Positions 36,174-46,326 of a DNA stretch of 64,000 nt are shown here, piece after piece. Location: contig NZ_CP087880.1 in assembly GCF_021172065.1 (NCBI RefSeq), positions 3,882,583-3,946,582 on the forward strand. The letters are read 5' to 3'. Numbering within the stretch: the first letter of the stretch is position 1; each line of letters begins with the position of its first letter. A program made the translations under genes and the position numbers. The notes below the pieces were generated by a model. It was given only the letters and a program-made list of their open reading frames with translations, was not told where the DNA came from and did no database searches. The DNA comes from Pseudocitrobacter corydidari. Its GTDB lineage: Bacteria; Pseudomonadota; Gammaproteobacteria; Enterobacterales; Enterobacteriaceae.

Positions 36174-39100
36174 TTACACCTTTTCCACGTTTACGAGGAA
36201 GGACTTAAACTCCGGCGTCTGCGTGTTAGCATCACCGACGAATGGCGTTAACGTATTGGCAATAAAGCCTTTTTTCGCAACCCCTTCGTAGCCCCAGTGG
36301 ATTGGAATACCGATGGTATCGATATCTTTCCCGTCCGCTTTCAGCGTGCGAATACGTTTGGTTACCACCGCCTTGGCCTTGATGTAGCCACGGTTGGAGG
36401 AAACCTTCACGGTATCGCCATGGGCAATGCCGAGTTTATTCGCCAGCTTCTCGCCAATCTCCACGAACTGTTCCGGCTGAGCGATGGCGTTAAGCAGCGC
36501 ATGCTTGGTCCAGTAGTGGAAGTGCTCGGTTAGACGATAGGTGGTGCCCACATACGGGAACTTATCGGCTTTACCCAGCGCTTCTGCGTCGCCTTTAAAG
36601 ATACGGGCGGCAGGGTTGGAGATAACGTTCGGGTGCAGCGGGTTGGTGCCCAGCGGCGTTTCAAACGGCTCGTAGTGTTCCGGGAACGGACCTTCCGCCA
36701 TCTTATCGAGGGCAAACAGGCGACCCATCCCTTCCGGCTGCATGATGAACGGCCCAACGTTGCTGCCAGGTGCGGCGGCACTGTAGTCAGGAATATCCAT
36801 CCCGCCCCATTTCGCGCCATCCCATTTCAGGATCTGACGTTTTGGATCCCACGGATTACCCTGCGGGTCAGCGGAAGCACGGTTATACAGAATGCGGCGG
36901 TTGAGCGGCCACGCCCATGCCCAGCCCAGCGTATTACCGAGGCCTGACGGGTCAGCATTATCGCGACGCGCCATCTGGTTGCCTTCCGGCGTCCAGCTAC
37001 CGGCGAAGATCCAGCAACCGCTTGAGGTGGTGCCGTCATCGCGCAGATGCGCAAACGTACTGAGTAACTGACCTTTTTTCACCAGCACCGCACCGGTTGC
37101 CGGGTCGATAATATCGGCCAGCGCTTTACCGTTGCTCTCCATCGCCACTTCTTCGGACTTCGGCTCATGCGGCGTGGAGTAGTTCCACGTCATGCTCAGC
37201 ACCTGTTCCGGGTTCGCGCCGCCCTGTTCGGCATACATCTTGCGCAGACGCAGGAAGATACCGGCAAGGATTTCGCCATCAGTGATCGATTCACCCGGGC
37301 CGTCCGCGCCTTTCCAGTGCCACTGCAACCAGCGGCCGGAGTTAACGATCGAGCCGTTCTCTTCCGCGAAGCAGGTCGATGGCAGACGGAACACTTCGGT
37401 CTGAATCTTCGATGGATCGACATCGTTCGACTCACCGTGGTTCTGCCAGAAGGTAGAGGTCTCGGTATTGAGCGGATCGATGGTCACCAGGAACTTCAGT
37501 TTCGACAGTGACGCGACCACTTTGTTTTTGTTCGGGAACGACGCCACCGGGTTGAAGCCCTGGCAGATATAGCCGTTCACCAGACCCTGGTTCATCATCT
37601 CGAAATATTGCAGAACGTCGTAGCCTTTGTCCCACTTAGGCAGCAGGTCGAAGCCCCAGTCGTTCTCTTTCGTCGCTTTGTCGCCAAAGAAGGCTTTCAT
37701 CATCGAGACAAAGAATTTCGGGTAGTTGCCCCAGTAGTTCACCTGGCCTTCCAGCAGCGGTTTCGGCGTGTTGGCGGCAAGGTAGGTTTGCAGGTCGGTT
37801 TGTTTCTCGCTTGGCAGCGTCATGTAGCCCGGCAGGCTTTGTGACAGCAGGCCAAGGTCGGTCAGACCCTGAATATTGGAGTGACCGCGCAGGGCGTTCA
37901 CGCCGCCGCCTGCCATACCCATGTTGCCGAGCAGCAGCTGGATCATCGCCATGGTGCGGATGTTCTGCGCGCCGATGGAGTGCTGTGTCCAGCCAAGGGC
38001 ATACAGGAACGACGCGGTTTTGTCATGCGCGCTGGTTTCTGCGATGTACTCACACACTTTCAGGAAGTCGGCTTTCGGCGTACCACAAATCTGCTCAACC
38101 ACATCCGGCGTATAGCGGGAAACGTGCGTTTTCAGCAGGTTCCACACGCAACGTGGGTGTTGCAGGGTGGTATCGCGTTTGGCGAAGCCGTTTTCATCCA
38201 GCTCGTAGTTCCAGCTGGTTTTATCGTACTTGCGTTTTTCCGCGTCGTAGCCGGTGAACAGGCCATCTTCAAAGCCAAAATCTTCACGCACGATCAGGCT
38301 GGCGTTGGTATAGGCTTCGGTGTATTCGCGGTTGAATTTTTCGTTGTTCAGCAGGTACAGCATAACGCCCGACAGGAACGTAATGTCAGTACCGGAACGG
38401 ATCGGCGCATAGAAGTCGGCCACCGACGCCGTACGCGTGAAACGAGGATCGATCACAATCAGCTTCGCGCCGTTGTGAATTTTCGCTTCCATCGCCCAGC
38501 GGAACCCTACAGGGTGAGCTTCAGCGGCGTTACCGCCCATCACCACGATCAGGTTGGCGTTCTTGATGTCGACCCAGTGGTTGGTCATCGCACCGCGACC
38601 AAATGTTGGAGCAAGACTTGCTACCGTTGGTCCGTGTCAGACACGCGCCTGGTTGTCGACCGCGAGCATACCCAGCGCGCGGGAGAATTTCTGTGTTAAA
38701 TAGCCGGTTTCGTTGCTCGACGCGGATGCACACAGCATCCCGGTAGAGAGCCAGCGGTTAACGGTCACGCCTTCGGCGTTCTGCGCAACGTAGTTGGCGT
38801 CGCGGTCTTCTTTCATCAGCTTCGCGATGCGGTCAAATGCCTCATCCCAGCTGATTTTCTGCCATTTATCGGAGCCAGGCGCGCGATATTCCGGGAATTT
38901 CAGGCGGCTTTCGGAGTGGATGAAATCCACCAGGCCAGCGCCTTTCGGGCAGAGCGCACCACGGTTTACCGGATGGTCCGGATCGCCTTCGATATGGAAA
39001 ATAGACGCTTTAGCGTTTTTTGCGCCATCGCCGAGGCTGTACATCAACAGCCCACAGCCGACAGAACAATATGTGCAGGTGTTACGGGTTTCACGGGTGC

Positions 39101-39224
39101 GCAGCAGCTTATATTGCCGCGTTTCCGCCAGTGCAACGCTGGGGGCAAATCCCAGCGCTGCTGCCGTGGTGCCTGCCATACCGCCAGCGCAGATCTTAAA
39201 GAACTGCCTTCTGCTGACCTGCAT
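36174..39224 (-). CDS. fdoG: Formate dehydrogenase-O major subunit, selenoprotein
   Basis: 1016-codon Mo-bis-MGD enzyme oxidising formate on the periplasmic side. Residues 1-33 are a Tat signal (SRRQFFK). CTYCSVGC near 50 binds a [4Fe-4S] cluster. Codon 196 is TGA (38637-38639), read as selenocysteine in the context V-Sec-H-G-P. The frame then continues without interruption to a TAA stop, and the total equals E. coli FdoG. AAGGAG precedes the ATG. It should not be annotated as two genes. It depends on MobA, FdhD, FdhE and SelABCD. Confidence 0.98.
38598..38637 (-). promoter_or_regulatory. Bacterial SECIS element in fdoG
   Basis: Directly after the TGA the mRNA can form a hairpin whose upper stem is GGTAGCAAGTCTTGCTCC (minus strand), with the apical GU and bulged U pattern recognised by SelB. 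Confidence 0.8.
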
Positions 39225-39644
39225 GGTTTGCTCCTTGTTTCGACATTGTCATTGCTTGTAATTTTTCTTCGCCGCGTGCGCCGCAAAGATGCTGAATAGT
39301 TAGCGTCCTCAGTTCCTGGAGGGCGTTGCGTGAGAATACCACAATTTCGGTAGGCTTGTTCTAATGCGGTTAACGGTGAGTGAACAAACTTTACCCGCAT
39401 TAACATTGAATTGTGATATTGATCGCATTTAAAGCGAATTGCGCGCAAAAAATACCATGCGTTTAACGTGGTTAACCTATTGGTGGTAATTATCTTTTCA
39501 TCGGTTTTTTGCTACGAAAGGATGAGTGAAACTGAAGATTGAGTGTTATTGCACCAGAAACTTGATCCATAATAAGCCCTGATTCCCTCCGGATGTGATG
39601 GAATAGACGCCTCTCCTTTTCCGTCGTTGTTCAGAGTATTTGCC
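39225..39644. promoter_or_regulatory. fdoG/fdhD divergent promoter region
   Basis: About 420 nt without a gene. TGTGA-TATTGA-TCGCA at 39412-39427 matches 9 of 10 CRP half-site bases. The surrounding sequence is AT-rich with several TTAACG/GTTAAC repeats (39370, 39463). No convincing FNR or NarL pattern was picked out. Confidence 0.45.
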
Positions 39645-40481
39645 GTGTTTAATTTTAAAGATGAAGTCAAACCATCGTCGCAACTTATCGGTGCCGTCGA
39701 GCGTTCTGTCTTCAGAAGGCCACAGATTATGCAACCCACTCAGGATATTCTTGCTGAAGAAATTCCCGTTGCGTTGGTCTACAACGGCATCTCTCACGTC
39801 GTGATGATGGCGACGCCGAAAGATCTGGAAGCGTTTGCGATTGGGTTTTCGCTTTCAGAAGGCATTATTGAGCACCCTCGGGAAATTTTTGGAATCGAAG
39901 TCACTCAGGCCTGCAACGGTCTGGAAGTGCAAATCGATCTCTCCAGTCGCCGTTTTATGGGCCTTAAGGAGCGGCGTCGCGCACTGGCCGGGCGTACCGG
40001 CTGCGGTGTTTGCGGCGTTGAGCAGCTCAACGACATCGGCAAACCCATCAAGCCGCTGCCATTTACCCAAACGTTTGACCTTTCACATCTCGATCACGCG
40101 CTCAGACATCTAAATGATGTTCAGCCCGTGGGCCGTGAAACCGGCTGTACGCACGCGGCGGCGTGGGTGATGCCATCGGGCGATCTGGTGGGGGGACATG
40201 AAGATGTGGGGCGCCACGTAGCGCTCGACAAACTGCTGGGCCATCGTGCGAAAGAGGGCGACCTTTGGCAGCACGGCGCCGCGCTGGTTTCCAGTCGCGC
40301 CAGCTATGAGATGGTGCAGAAATCCGCCATGTGTGGCGTCGAGATCCTGTTTGCGGTCTCTGCCGCGACGACGCTTGCCGTGGAAGTGGCCGAACGCTGC
40401 AACCTGACGCTGGTGGGTTTTTGCAAACCTGGCAGAGCGACGATTTACACGCATCCGCAACGATTAATTGCTGGCGAGTAA
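39645..40481 (+). CDS. fdhD: Sulfurtransferase FdhD
   Basis: About 278-residue protein that passes sulfur from IscS to the molybdenum cofactor of formate dehydrogenases. The sulfur-carrying CGVC motif (Cys120/Cys123) and RTGCGVCGVEQL context are intact, as is the ESP-like GHEDVGRHVALDKL segment. GTG 39645 gives the E. coli length (277); TTG 39627 or ATG 39729 are alternatives, none with a strong ribosome-binding site. It is divergent from the fdo operon it serves. Confidence 0.95.
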   Translation: MFNFKDEVKPSSQLIGAVERSVFRRPQIMQPTQDILAEEIPVALVYNGISHVVMMATPKDLEAFAIGFSLSEGIIEHPREIFGIEVTQACNGLEVQIDLSSRRFMGLKERRRALAGRTGCGVCGVEQLNDIGKPIKPLPFTQTFDLSHLDHALRHLNDVQPVGRETGCTHAAAWVMPSGDLVGGHEDVGRHVALDKLLGHRAKEGDLWQHGAALVSSRASYEMVQKSAMCGVEILFAVSAATTLAVEVAERCNLTLVGFCKPGRATIYTHPQRLIAGE

Positions 40482-40616
40482 GTATTGGTAATAAATATAT
40501 TAGATATAATGAATGTTGAATTCAGTATTTATTATGATTGATATGTTTCAATAAATTCCTTTCCCTTTTAAACAACCTTATAATTTATTTTTACTCTTTA
40601 TTTATAAGGTTTTTTA

Positions 40617-41651
40617 ATGAAAAGGAATTTATTATCATCGGTTATTATTGCCGCGCTGATGTCCACTAGCCTGGTTGCCTGTGACGACAAAAAAGAGGAT
40701 AAGCCTGCCACCCAGGCCACAGAACAAGCCGCAGAAAAAACGGAATCTCCTGCATCATCGGCACCAGAGGTCGATAGTAATACAGTATTGAACCAAAAAC
40801 TTAACGTGTATATTGAGTGTTATAACACTCTACAGACTGCGATTAATCGGAACGTTCATGGTTATGCCGATAAGCTAGCTGATTTCCGTACCGGGCCAAC
40901 CGGGCAGGAGCCTAACCTCTCTCTTATGGGGCCAGTCTATCCCGCGTTTATTTCGGATTGCCGTAACGATATTAAAAGAGTTGCTCAACTTAAGCCGAAT
41001 TTTGAACCTCTGGATTCCGCTGCTTTGGCCTTCAGTGATGCTGCGCCAGCACTGGCAACCACGATCAACGACATGAATAAGTACTACGACCAGCAGGATT
41101 ATAAAGATGATGATTTTGCAGGCGCGAAAGAATTCCATAAAAAGTTTATAAGCCAATACGATGCCTTCGATCCGATTGCTAAAAATTATATAGAAAATAT
41201 TAATATTATGAGTCGGGAACGTTCTGTTAATGACATAAAAGCTACGGAACAAAAAGAGGGGAAATCGATTAAATATTACACGTTATTAACGATTCTGGAG
41301 GCCGAGACGATTAATGATGGTGTATACGGTGACGATTTTGATGTGGCTTCTGTATCGAAACAACTTGCTGATTTTGGTGACCACATCAAGCAACTGAGTG
41401 AAAAAGTGAATGCAGATATCGACAAGCACCGCAGTTTCCCGGGCTACATTTCCGAACTGGAAAAATTCCAGGCGGCCGTGAAAAAACGTCTTCGTCGCGT
41501 CAGAGATAAAGTGGCTTATGATGAGCATGATACCTATATGATCAACAATGGAAATGGTCGACTGGTTGAAGGCACGCATGCTGCGGTTGTGGATGCCTAT
41601 AACGATTTAATCGACACCTATAACAGTTACCATCTTGAACGTGAGTTCTGA
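40617..41651 (+). CDS. yiiG: YiiG family lipoprotein (DUF3829)
   Basis: 344-residue predicted lipoprotein: type II signal peptide with lipobox LVAC (Cys22), a low-complexity Lys/Glu/Ala linker (about 24-50) and a helical DUF3829 body. DD after the lipid-bearing Cys could favour inner-membrane retention by the Asp+2 rule. It matches E. coli YiiG. The function is unknown. The leader before the ATG is very AT-rich. Confidence 0.92.
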   Translation: MKRNLLSSVIIAALMSTSLVACDDKKEDKPATQATEQAAEKTESPASSAPEVDSNTVLNQKLNVYIECYNTLQTAINRNVHGYADKLADFRTGPTGQEPNLSLMGPVYPAFISDCRNDIKRVAQLKPNFEPLDSAALAFSDAAPALATTINDMNKYYDQQDYKDDDFAGAKEFHKKFISQYDAFDPIAKNYIENINIMSRERSVNDIKATEQKEGKSIKYYTLLTILEAETINDGVYGDDFDVASVSKQLADFGDHIKQLSEKVNADIDKHRSFPGYISELEKFQAAVKKRLRRVRDKVAYDEHDTYMINNGNGRLVEGTHAAVVDAYNDLIDTYNSYHLEREF

Positions 41652-41793
41652 TTTCTGGTGTGCCAGAATGATTCAAATAAATTGAATTACTCTGGCAAAT
41701 CCTTCCGCTTTCAGTTGGTGATGAATCAACCTATCATTTATCACATCAAGGCACAGTGCCTTACTCAAACAACTAAGTGAAAGGGTTTATATC

Positions 41794-42006
41794 ATGAAAA
41801 GCATCAAAACTTTTGTCGCTGTTATCGCTCTGTCTGCTTCTTTTGGTTCTTTCGCTGCACAGACTGTTACCGCAACGGCCTCTACGCTGGACAGCGCTGA
41901 AGCGAAAATCGCCGCCAAAGCTGAACAGGCTGGCGCATCATCTTACAAAATTACCCAGGCTTTTACCGGTAACCGCGTGCACATGACCGCAGAACTGAAT
42001 AAATAA
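41794..42006 (+). CDS. DUF1471 (YdgH/BhsA/McbA-type) periplasmic protein
   Basis: 70-residue precursor with a signal peptide (about 22 residues, ending SFAA) and a compact DUF1471 domain (QTVTATASTLDSAEAKIAAKAEQ...). E. coli has many such paralogues (BhsA, McbA, YhcN) linked to stress and biofilm traits. AAAGGG lies before the ATG and a terminator follows. Which paralogue it equals is unclear. Confidence 0.85.
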   Translation: MKSIKTFVAVIALSASFGSFAAQTVTATASTLDSAEAKIAAKAEQAGASSYKITQAFTGNRVHMTAELNK

Positions 42007-42023
42007 GCCAACGTAATTGTCGA

Positions 42024-42047
42024 AAGAGCGCCCTCGGGGCGCTTTTC
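42024..42047. terminator. Bidirectional terminator
   Basis: GAGCGCCC-TC-GGGGCGC hairpin followed by TTTTCTCTT, between the convergent DUF1471 gene and azlD. Confidence 0.85.
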
Positions 42048-42049
42048 TC

Positions 42050-42373
42050 TTAATGCATTCCCGCCAACCGCAATAACCCCGTCACGATCGCCGCCGCGAA
42101 AATCACCACAATAAGCGGGCACTTTCGCCACGCCAGAAATACCGCAAACCCCACGCCCAGCACGCGCGCCAGGCCGGCAAAATGTTCGCCCTCGTAAAAA
42201 GTGGTGGCCAGCGCCACGGCAAATAACAGTGTGGTGGCGGCATCAGACAACAGCGCCTGAGAACGTTCAGAGAACTGCAAACGTCCGCCCAGTTTCGCGC
42301 CGCCGAGGCGCATTAAATAGGTGCCCGCAGAAAGCAGTGCGATACCCAGAATAATCAGTGTAGTGTCGCCCAT
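42050..42373 (-). CDS. azlD: AzlD-family branched-chain amino acid exporter small subunit
   Basis: 107-residue membrane protein with about four hydrophobic segments, of the AzlD/YgaH family. It begins one base inside the azlC stop region (TAATG), so the pair is translationally coupled. Together AzlCD-type proteins export branched-chain amino acids (E. coli YgaZH exports valine). The substrate here is inferred. Confidence 0.9.
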   Translation of the reverse strand: MGDTTLIILGIALLSAGTYLMRLGGAKLGGRLQFSERSQALLSDAATTLLFAVALATTFYEGEHFAGLARVLGVGFAVFLAWRKCPLIVVIFAAAIVTGLLRLAGMH

Positions 42374-43038
42374 TATTTTTTCCTCGCCAGTAAACCGAGC
42401 ATGGAGAGCAGGACGGGTAAACCGACCGGCGCGAAAGGTACGGAAGCAAGTGAGATTGCTGCCCCGCTGGATGCGCGAATAAGCGATGTTTTACTTTTCT
42501 TGAACGCCGGAAGCACTAACGCCAGCAGAATGGCCGGGAACACGGCATCGAGGCCGATGGTTTCCGGAGTGGGAAGCAATTTGCCAACGCCTGCGCCCAG
42601 CAGCGTTCCCGCAGGCCAGACAAAGGCGACGCCCAGCCCGCACAGCCAGAATGCGGCTTTACGCTGTTCGGGTGTCGGTTGCGACAGGCCGAAAACGACG
42701 CTTTCATCATTCATAATGTGGCAGCCGAGGAAGCTCATCATGCGTTTGCCCACCAGGTCACGGACGGTGATCCCAAACGGAAAGTGACGTGCGTTGACCA
42801 ACAATCCCGCCACGGCGGCTGCAAGCGGGTTGCCGCCGCTGGCAACGATGCCAATAAACATAAACTCAGATGCGCCCGCCAGTACGGTGAGTGAAAGAAT
42901 GAGCGGCACCCATAGCGGAAAACCGTACGCCATCGCCAGCGAGCCGTAGGAAACCGCGACGATCCCGACGGCAAGACAGACCAGAAAAATCGCTTTTAAG
43001 GTGTCACCTTTCAGGCAACCGAAATGTTTTTTGAACAT
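42373..43038 (-). CDS. azlC: AzlC-family branched-chain amino acid exporter large subunit
   Basis: 221-residue membrane protein of the AzlC/YgaZ family (GASEFMFIG, LLVNARHFPFGI, MNDESVVFGLS motifs). It is first of the azlCD pair and divergent from an XRE-cupin regulator that probably controls it. This pair is distinct from the ygaZH locus expected elsewhere in enterics, though that cannot be checked here. Confidence 0.92.
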   Translation of the reverse strand: MFKKHFGCLKGDTLKAIFLVCLAVGIVAVSYGSLAMAYGFPLWVPLILSLTVLAGASEFMFIGIVASGGNPLAAAVAGLLVNARHFPFGITVRDLVGKRMMSFLGCHIMNDESVVFGLSQPTPEQRKAAFWLCGLGVAFVWPAGTLLGAGVGKLLPTPETIGLDAVFPAILLALVLPAFKKSKTSLIRASSGAAISLASVPFAPVGLPVLLSMLGLLARKK

Positions 43039-43140
43039 GATTGTTGGCTATATCGAACGAATTTTCATTATAATGAACGCAACAGATGGCCTTTTCAAGA
43101 TAATCAATTCGTTCTATTTATAGAATAATGGAGTGGCATT
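43039..43140. promoter_or_regulatory. azlC/XRE divergent operator region
   Basis: GAACGAATT at 43055-43063 and its inverse AATTCGTTC at 43106-43114 flank the palindrome TCATTATAATGA (43065-43076), which contains -10 like TATAAT sequences for both directions. This suggests one regulator controlling both promoters. Confidence 0.55.
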
Positions 43141-43689
43141 ATGACGCAGCCAATCAGCATGATCGCAAAGAGCCTGGTGCGCGAGCGCATGAGAACAGGG
43201 CTATCTTTGGCGGAAATTGCCCGTCGGGCCGGTATTGCGAAATCAACGCTCTCCCAGCTTGAAGCGGGGAATGGAAATCCGAGCCTGGAAACGCTGTGGT
43301 CGCTCTGCGTGGCGCTGGATATTCCCTTCAGCCGCCTGCTGGAACCGCAAGTACAGAAGACGCAGGTGATTCGCCGGGGCGAGGGCGTTAAGGTATTAGC
43401 CGAGCAGGCGAACTATCAAGCAACGCTGCTGGCGACCTGCCCGCCTGCCGCGCGTCGCGATATCTATCTGCTGACCACTCAGCCGGGGGCGGATCGTATC
43501 TCGCAGCCTCATCCTGTGGGGTCAGTAGAACATATCATTGTGACGCAAGGCCGCGCGATGGTTGGGTTAACTGACGCGGCGGAAGAGTTAAATGCGGGTG
43601 ATTACATCTGTTACCCAGGCGATCGGGAACATCTTTTCAAAGCGCTGGAGCCTGATACCCTGGCGATTCTGGTTGCCGAGCAAAATTAA
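43141..43689 (+). CDS. XRE-cupin transcriptional regulator
   Basis: 182-residue regulator: N-terminal XRE helix-turn-helix (about 8-65, GLSLAEIARRAGIAKSTLSQLE) and C-terminal cupin-2 effector domain (about 105-180, HPVGSVEHIIVTQGRAMVG, NAGDYICYPGD). GGAG lies 7-8 nt before the ATG. It is divergent from azlCD and probably its local regulator. The effector may be an amino acid, which is an inference. Confidence 0.92.
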   Translation: MTQPISMIAKSLVRERMRTGLSLAEIARRAGIAKSTLSQLEAGNGNPSLETLWSLCVALDIPFSRLLEPQVQKTQVIRRGEGVKVLAEQANYQATLLATCPPAARRDIYLLTTQPGADRISQPHPVGSVEHIIVTQGRAMVGLTDAAEELNAGDYICYPGDREHLFKALEPDTLAILVAEQN

Positions 43690-44072
43690 CGCCTCATGCG
43701 CACGTCTGTGCGCATAAATATATATTTATTCTATTTTATACCTTTTAAAATCCAAATTATTTATACAAATAACGAATAAAAAAATAAAACCAATTTATTC
43801 AAAAAATATTAATAGTTGTTCATTTATTTAATTTTGTTTCGAGTGTTACCTTGCTCACGATATGACGAATGTCTGCGTTTACTTGCGGAACTATTTAGCT
43901 AATATTTATTAGCTTCTGAGGCGTGAGAAACTAAATCAATGGGATTGATGCTGTAATGTGATTTTGCGCCCGGCTGCTCTATTAAAACTATATTCATCAA
44001 GTTTATATAAAAAAGATGAATAAGATCGCGCAGAGTTTTGCTAATTATTAGTTATCTCAAGGAAAGCGAATA
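43690..44072 (+). promoter_or_regulatory. Long AT-rich leader region of the porin gene
   Basis: About 380 nt. A stem ATGCGCAC-GTCT-GTGCGCAT (43696-43715) marks the end of the regulator gene. Further on are a CRP-like site TGTTA-CCTTGC-TCACG (43844-43859, 8 of 10), an inverted repeat AGCTAAT-ATTT-ATTAGCT (43897-43914) and a wider one ATTCATC...GATGAAT (43992-44021). CAAGGAAAG before the ATG is the ribosome-binding site. No gene was seen. Confidence 0.45.
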
Positions 44073-45470
44073 ATGAAGAAAACAACATTATCTATCGCCA
44101 TTGGTTTGTTGTTAGTGGCAAACACCGGTGTTGCTAAACCAAGAACAATGACGTTAGAACAGCGTCTTGAAATGCTTGAAAACCGTCTGGAAGCTGCGGA
44201 AAACCGCGCGACTCAGGCAGAAAATAAAGTTCAGCAGCTTCAGGTACAGCAGGCCGCTGAAATTAAAGAAATTAAGGCCGCGCAAGGTAATACGGCGGTC
44301 AACGGGCAGCAATCTGCGGATGAAACTCGTAAAAATGCTTCTGCGCCAGTGCTGAACCTGTCTGGTTATGGCGATATTAAATTCTATGGCGACGTGGAAT
44401 TCAACATGGATGCGGAAAGTAAGCATGGCATGTTGGCCGCCACAAATGCGAATTTAAGCAGCGACCCAACCAATGAACAGTGGAACCTGAACGGTCGTAT
44501 TGCTCTGGGCTTCGATGGCATCCGTAAGATGAGTAACGGTTATTATGCTGGATTCTCTGCGCAACCATTGGCCGATATGACTGGCTCCATGAACCTCGAT
44601 GATGCGATGTTCTACTTCGGTCAGGAAAATGACTGGAAAATCAAAGTCGGCCGTTTCGAAGCATACGATATGTTCCCACTTAATCAGGATACTTTCGTAG
44701 AACATTCCGGTAATACCGCGAATGACCTTTATGACGACGGTAGCGGCTACATCTATATGATGAAAGAAGGTCGCGGTCGTTCCGATGCAGGTGGTAACTT
44801 CCTGTTAAGCAAACAGATTGATAACTGGTATTTTGAAGTGAACAGTCTGCTGGAAGACGGTACATCGCTTTATCAGGAGGGTGAATTCCACGGACGTGAT
44901 ATGGAACAGCAGAAAAACGTGATTTATCTGCGTCCAGTTATTGCCTACTCGCAGGATGAATTCTCTATTTCTGCGGCGATGGAATCGAACGTTATTAATA
45001 ACGCGTACGGCTATACTGGTAAAGACGGTCACTTTGTCGATCAGTCCGACCGTACTGGTTACGGCTTAACCATGACCTGGAACGGCCAGAAATCCGATCC
45101 GGAAAACGGTATTGTGGTTAACCTGAACACCGCGTATCTGGATGCTAACAATGAAAAAGACTTCACTGCGGCAGCAAACGCCCTGTGGAGAAACTTCGAG
45201 CTGGGCTATATCTACGCGCATAACACCATCGATGATTATGCTGGTCTGATTAAGCACGACGACGACGACTGGATTTATAACGAAGGCACTTACGATATTC
45301 ATACCATCCACGCTTCTTATTTGATTCCGAATGTTATGAATATGCAAAACTTCAATATTTACCTGGGTGCATACTACTCTATGATTAACAGCGATAACGA
45401 TAACGCTGAAAATCACACGGGTAACGACGACCGCTACGGTGCTCGCGTTCGCTTCAAATATTACTTCTAA
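44073..45470 (+). CDS. Carbohydrate-type outer-membrane porin
   Basis: 465-residue precursor. Signal peptide about 1-21, a periplasmic coiled-coil extension (about 25-70, heptads such as EQRLEMLENRLEAAENRATQ), then a beta-barrel with alternating strands ending in RVRFKYYF with terminal Phe. The layout resembles sugar porins such as RafY, ScrY and BglH. It converges on the GntR-EIIC-GH4 genes, so a beta-glucoside or oligosaccharide substrate is inferred. Confidence 0.85.
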   Translation: MKKTTLSIAIGLLLVANTGVAKPRTMTLEQRLEMLENRLEAAENRATQAENKVQQLQVQQAAEIKEIKAAQGNTAVNGQQSADETRKNASAPVLNLSGYGDIKFYGDVEFNMDAESKHGMLAATNANLSSDPTNEQWNLNGRIALGFDGIRKMSNGYYAGFSAQPLADMTGSMNLDDAMFYFGQENDWKIKVGRFEAYDMFPLNQDTFVEHSGNTANDLYDDGSGYIYMMKEGRGRSDAGGNFLLSKQIDNWYFEVNSLLEDGTSLYQEGEFHGRDMEQQKNVIYLRPVIAYSQDEFSISAAMESNVINNAYGYTGKDGHFVDQSDRTGYGLTMTWNGQKSDPENGIVVNLNTAYLDANNEKDFTAAANALWRNFELGYIYAHNTIDDYAGLIKHDDDDWIYNEGTYDIHTIHASYLIPNVMNMQNFNIYLGAYYSMINSDNDNAENHTGNDDRYGARVRFKYYF

Positions 45471-45482
45471 GTTTCATTACAT

Positions 45483-45510
45483 AAAAAGCGCCTGCAAGCA
45501 GGCGCTTTTT
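45483..45510. terminator. Bidirectional terminator between porin and GntR gene
   Basis: Perfect AAAAAGCGCCTGC-AA-GCAGGCGCTTTTT, with A and T runs on both sides serving both convergent genes. Confidence 0.93.
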
Positions 45511-46237
45511 ACTTGCCTACCCAGTTATTTTTGACTCTGAACTTATCGGCGCGATTATAGCTGCATGAATAGTTAAACAAACTCCCATCATCCAGTTTTG
45601 TCGTTCCCGTGACTTTAAGCATCGGCGAATTTACGGCAACATCCAGCAGCGATGCCAGGGTTTCATCAAAAAGACTGGCCTCAATCACCGAATTATAGAA
45701 TTTAATCTTCTTGTGGGTGAGTCGCTCAATATATTCATACAATGAACCTTTATCCAGCACCGACGCGGGAATAACCGGAATAACAGCCTGTACGATCCAG
45801 GAGTCTTCCACTAATACCGGGACCGTATCGATCAGGCGAACGCGGCGTATCGCGTGGACCTGCGCATCACGGGTAAGATTCAGGGCTTTAATAATATGCT
45901 CGGGGGCGGTGATTAGCTGCTGGCTCACCAGGCGGCTGGTGATATTCGCTTTGCTGCCAAATTCGCGCGAGAAACCCAGAAAAGCATCGCTCGGGCCATC
46001 GTTAAGGAAATAGACATTCTCGGCGAGGGTATTTGCCACAAACATGCCTTTACCATGGATCCGCTCGATGAAGCCTTCCTGTTCCAGCATATGCATCGAT
46101 TTTTGAATCGTCACGCGGGTCACGCCATAGACCGGCGCCAGCTCTCGCTCGGAGGGCAGTTTTTCCCCAACCTGATATCGTCCGCTGAGAATATCGTCTT
46201 TGATACTGTTTTTTATTTCAATGTATCGGGCAGCCAT
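45509..46237 (-). CDS. GntR/HutC-family regulator
   Basis: 242-residue regulator: GntR winged helix (about 3-70, GEKLPSERELAPVYGVTRVTIQKSM) plus UTRA domain. ATG 46237 begins MAARYIEIK; the frame extends upstream to 46321, but that region contains a likely promoter (GATACACT) and a hairpin, so the shorter form is preferred although no good ribosome-binding site is visible. It is the last gene of the GH4-EIIC cluster and its likely regulator. Confidence 0.88.
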   Translation of the reverse strand: MAARYIEIKNSIKDDILSGRYQVGEKLPSERELAPVYGVTRVTIQKSMHMLEQEGFIERIHGKGMFVANTLAENVYFLNDGPSDAFLGFSREFGSKANITSRLVSQQLITAPEHIIKALNLTRDAQVHAIRRVRLIDTVPVLVEDSWIVQAVIPVIPASVLDKGSLYEYIERLTHKKIKFYNSVIEASLFDETLASLLDVAVNSPMLKVTGTTKLDDGSLFNYSCSYNRADKFRVKNNWVGK

Positions 46238-46326
46238 GGAATGCGCAGTCGTCGGTGAATAAGAGGCTGCCAGTGTATCACCAGAAGTCGCAAGGGCGCG
46301 TGCTCGCGCCCCTGTTTTCACTGTTT

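Noticed and set aside
38637..38639. TGA inside fdoG as a disabling nonsense mutation
   Set aside because: The position equals the known selenocysteine codon 196, with a SECIS-like hairpin after it and an intact frame on both sides.
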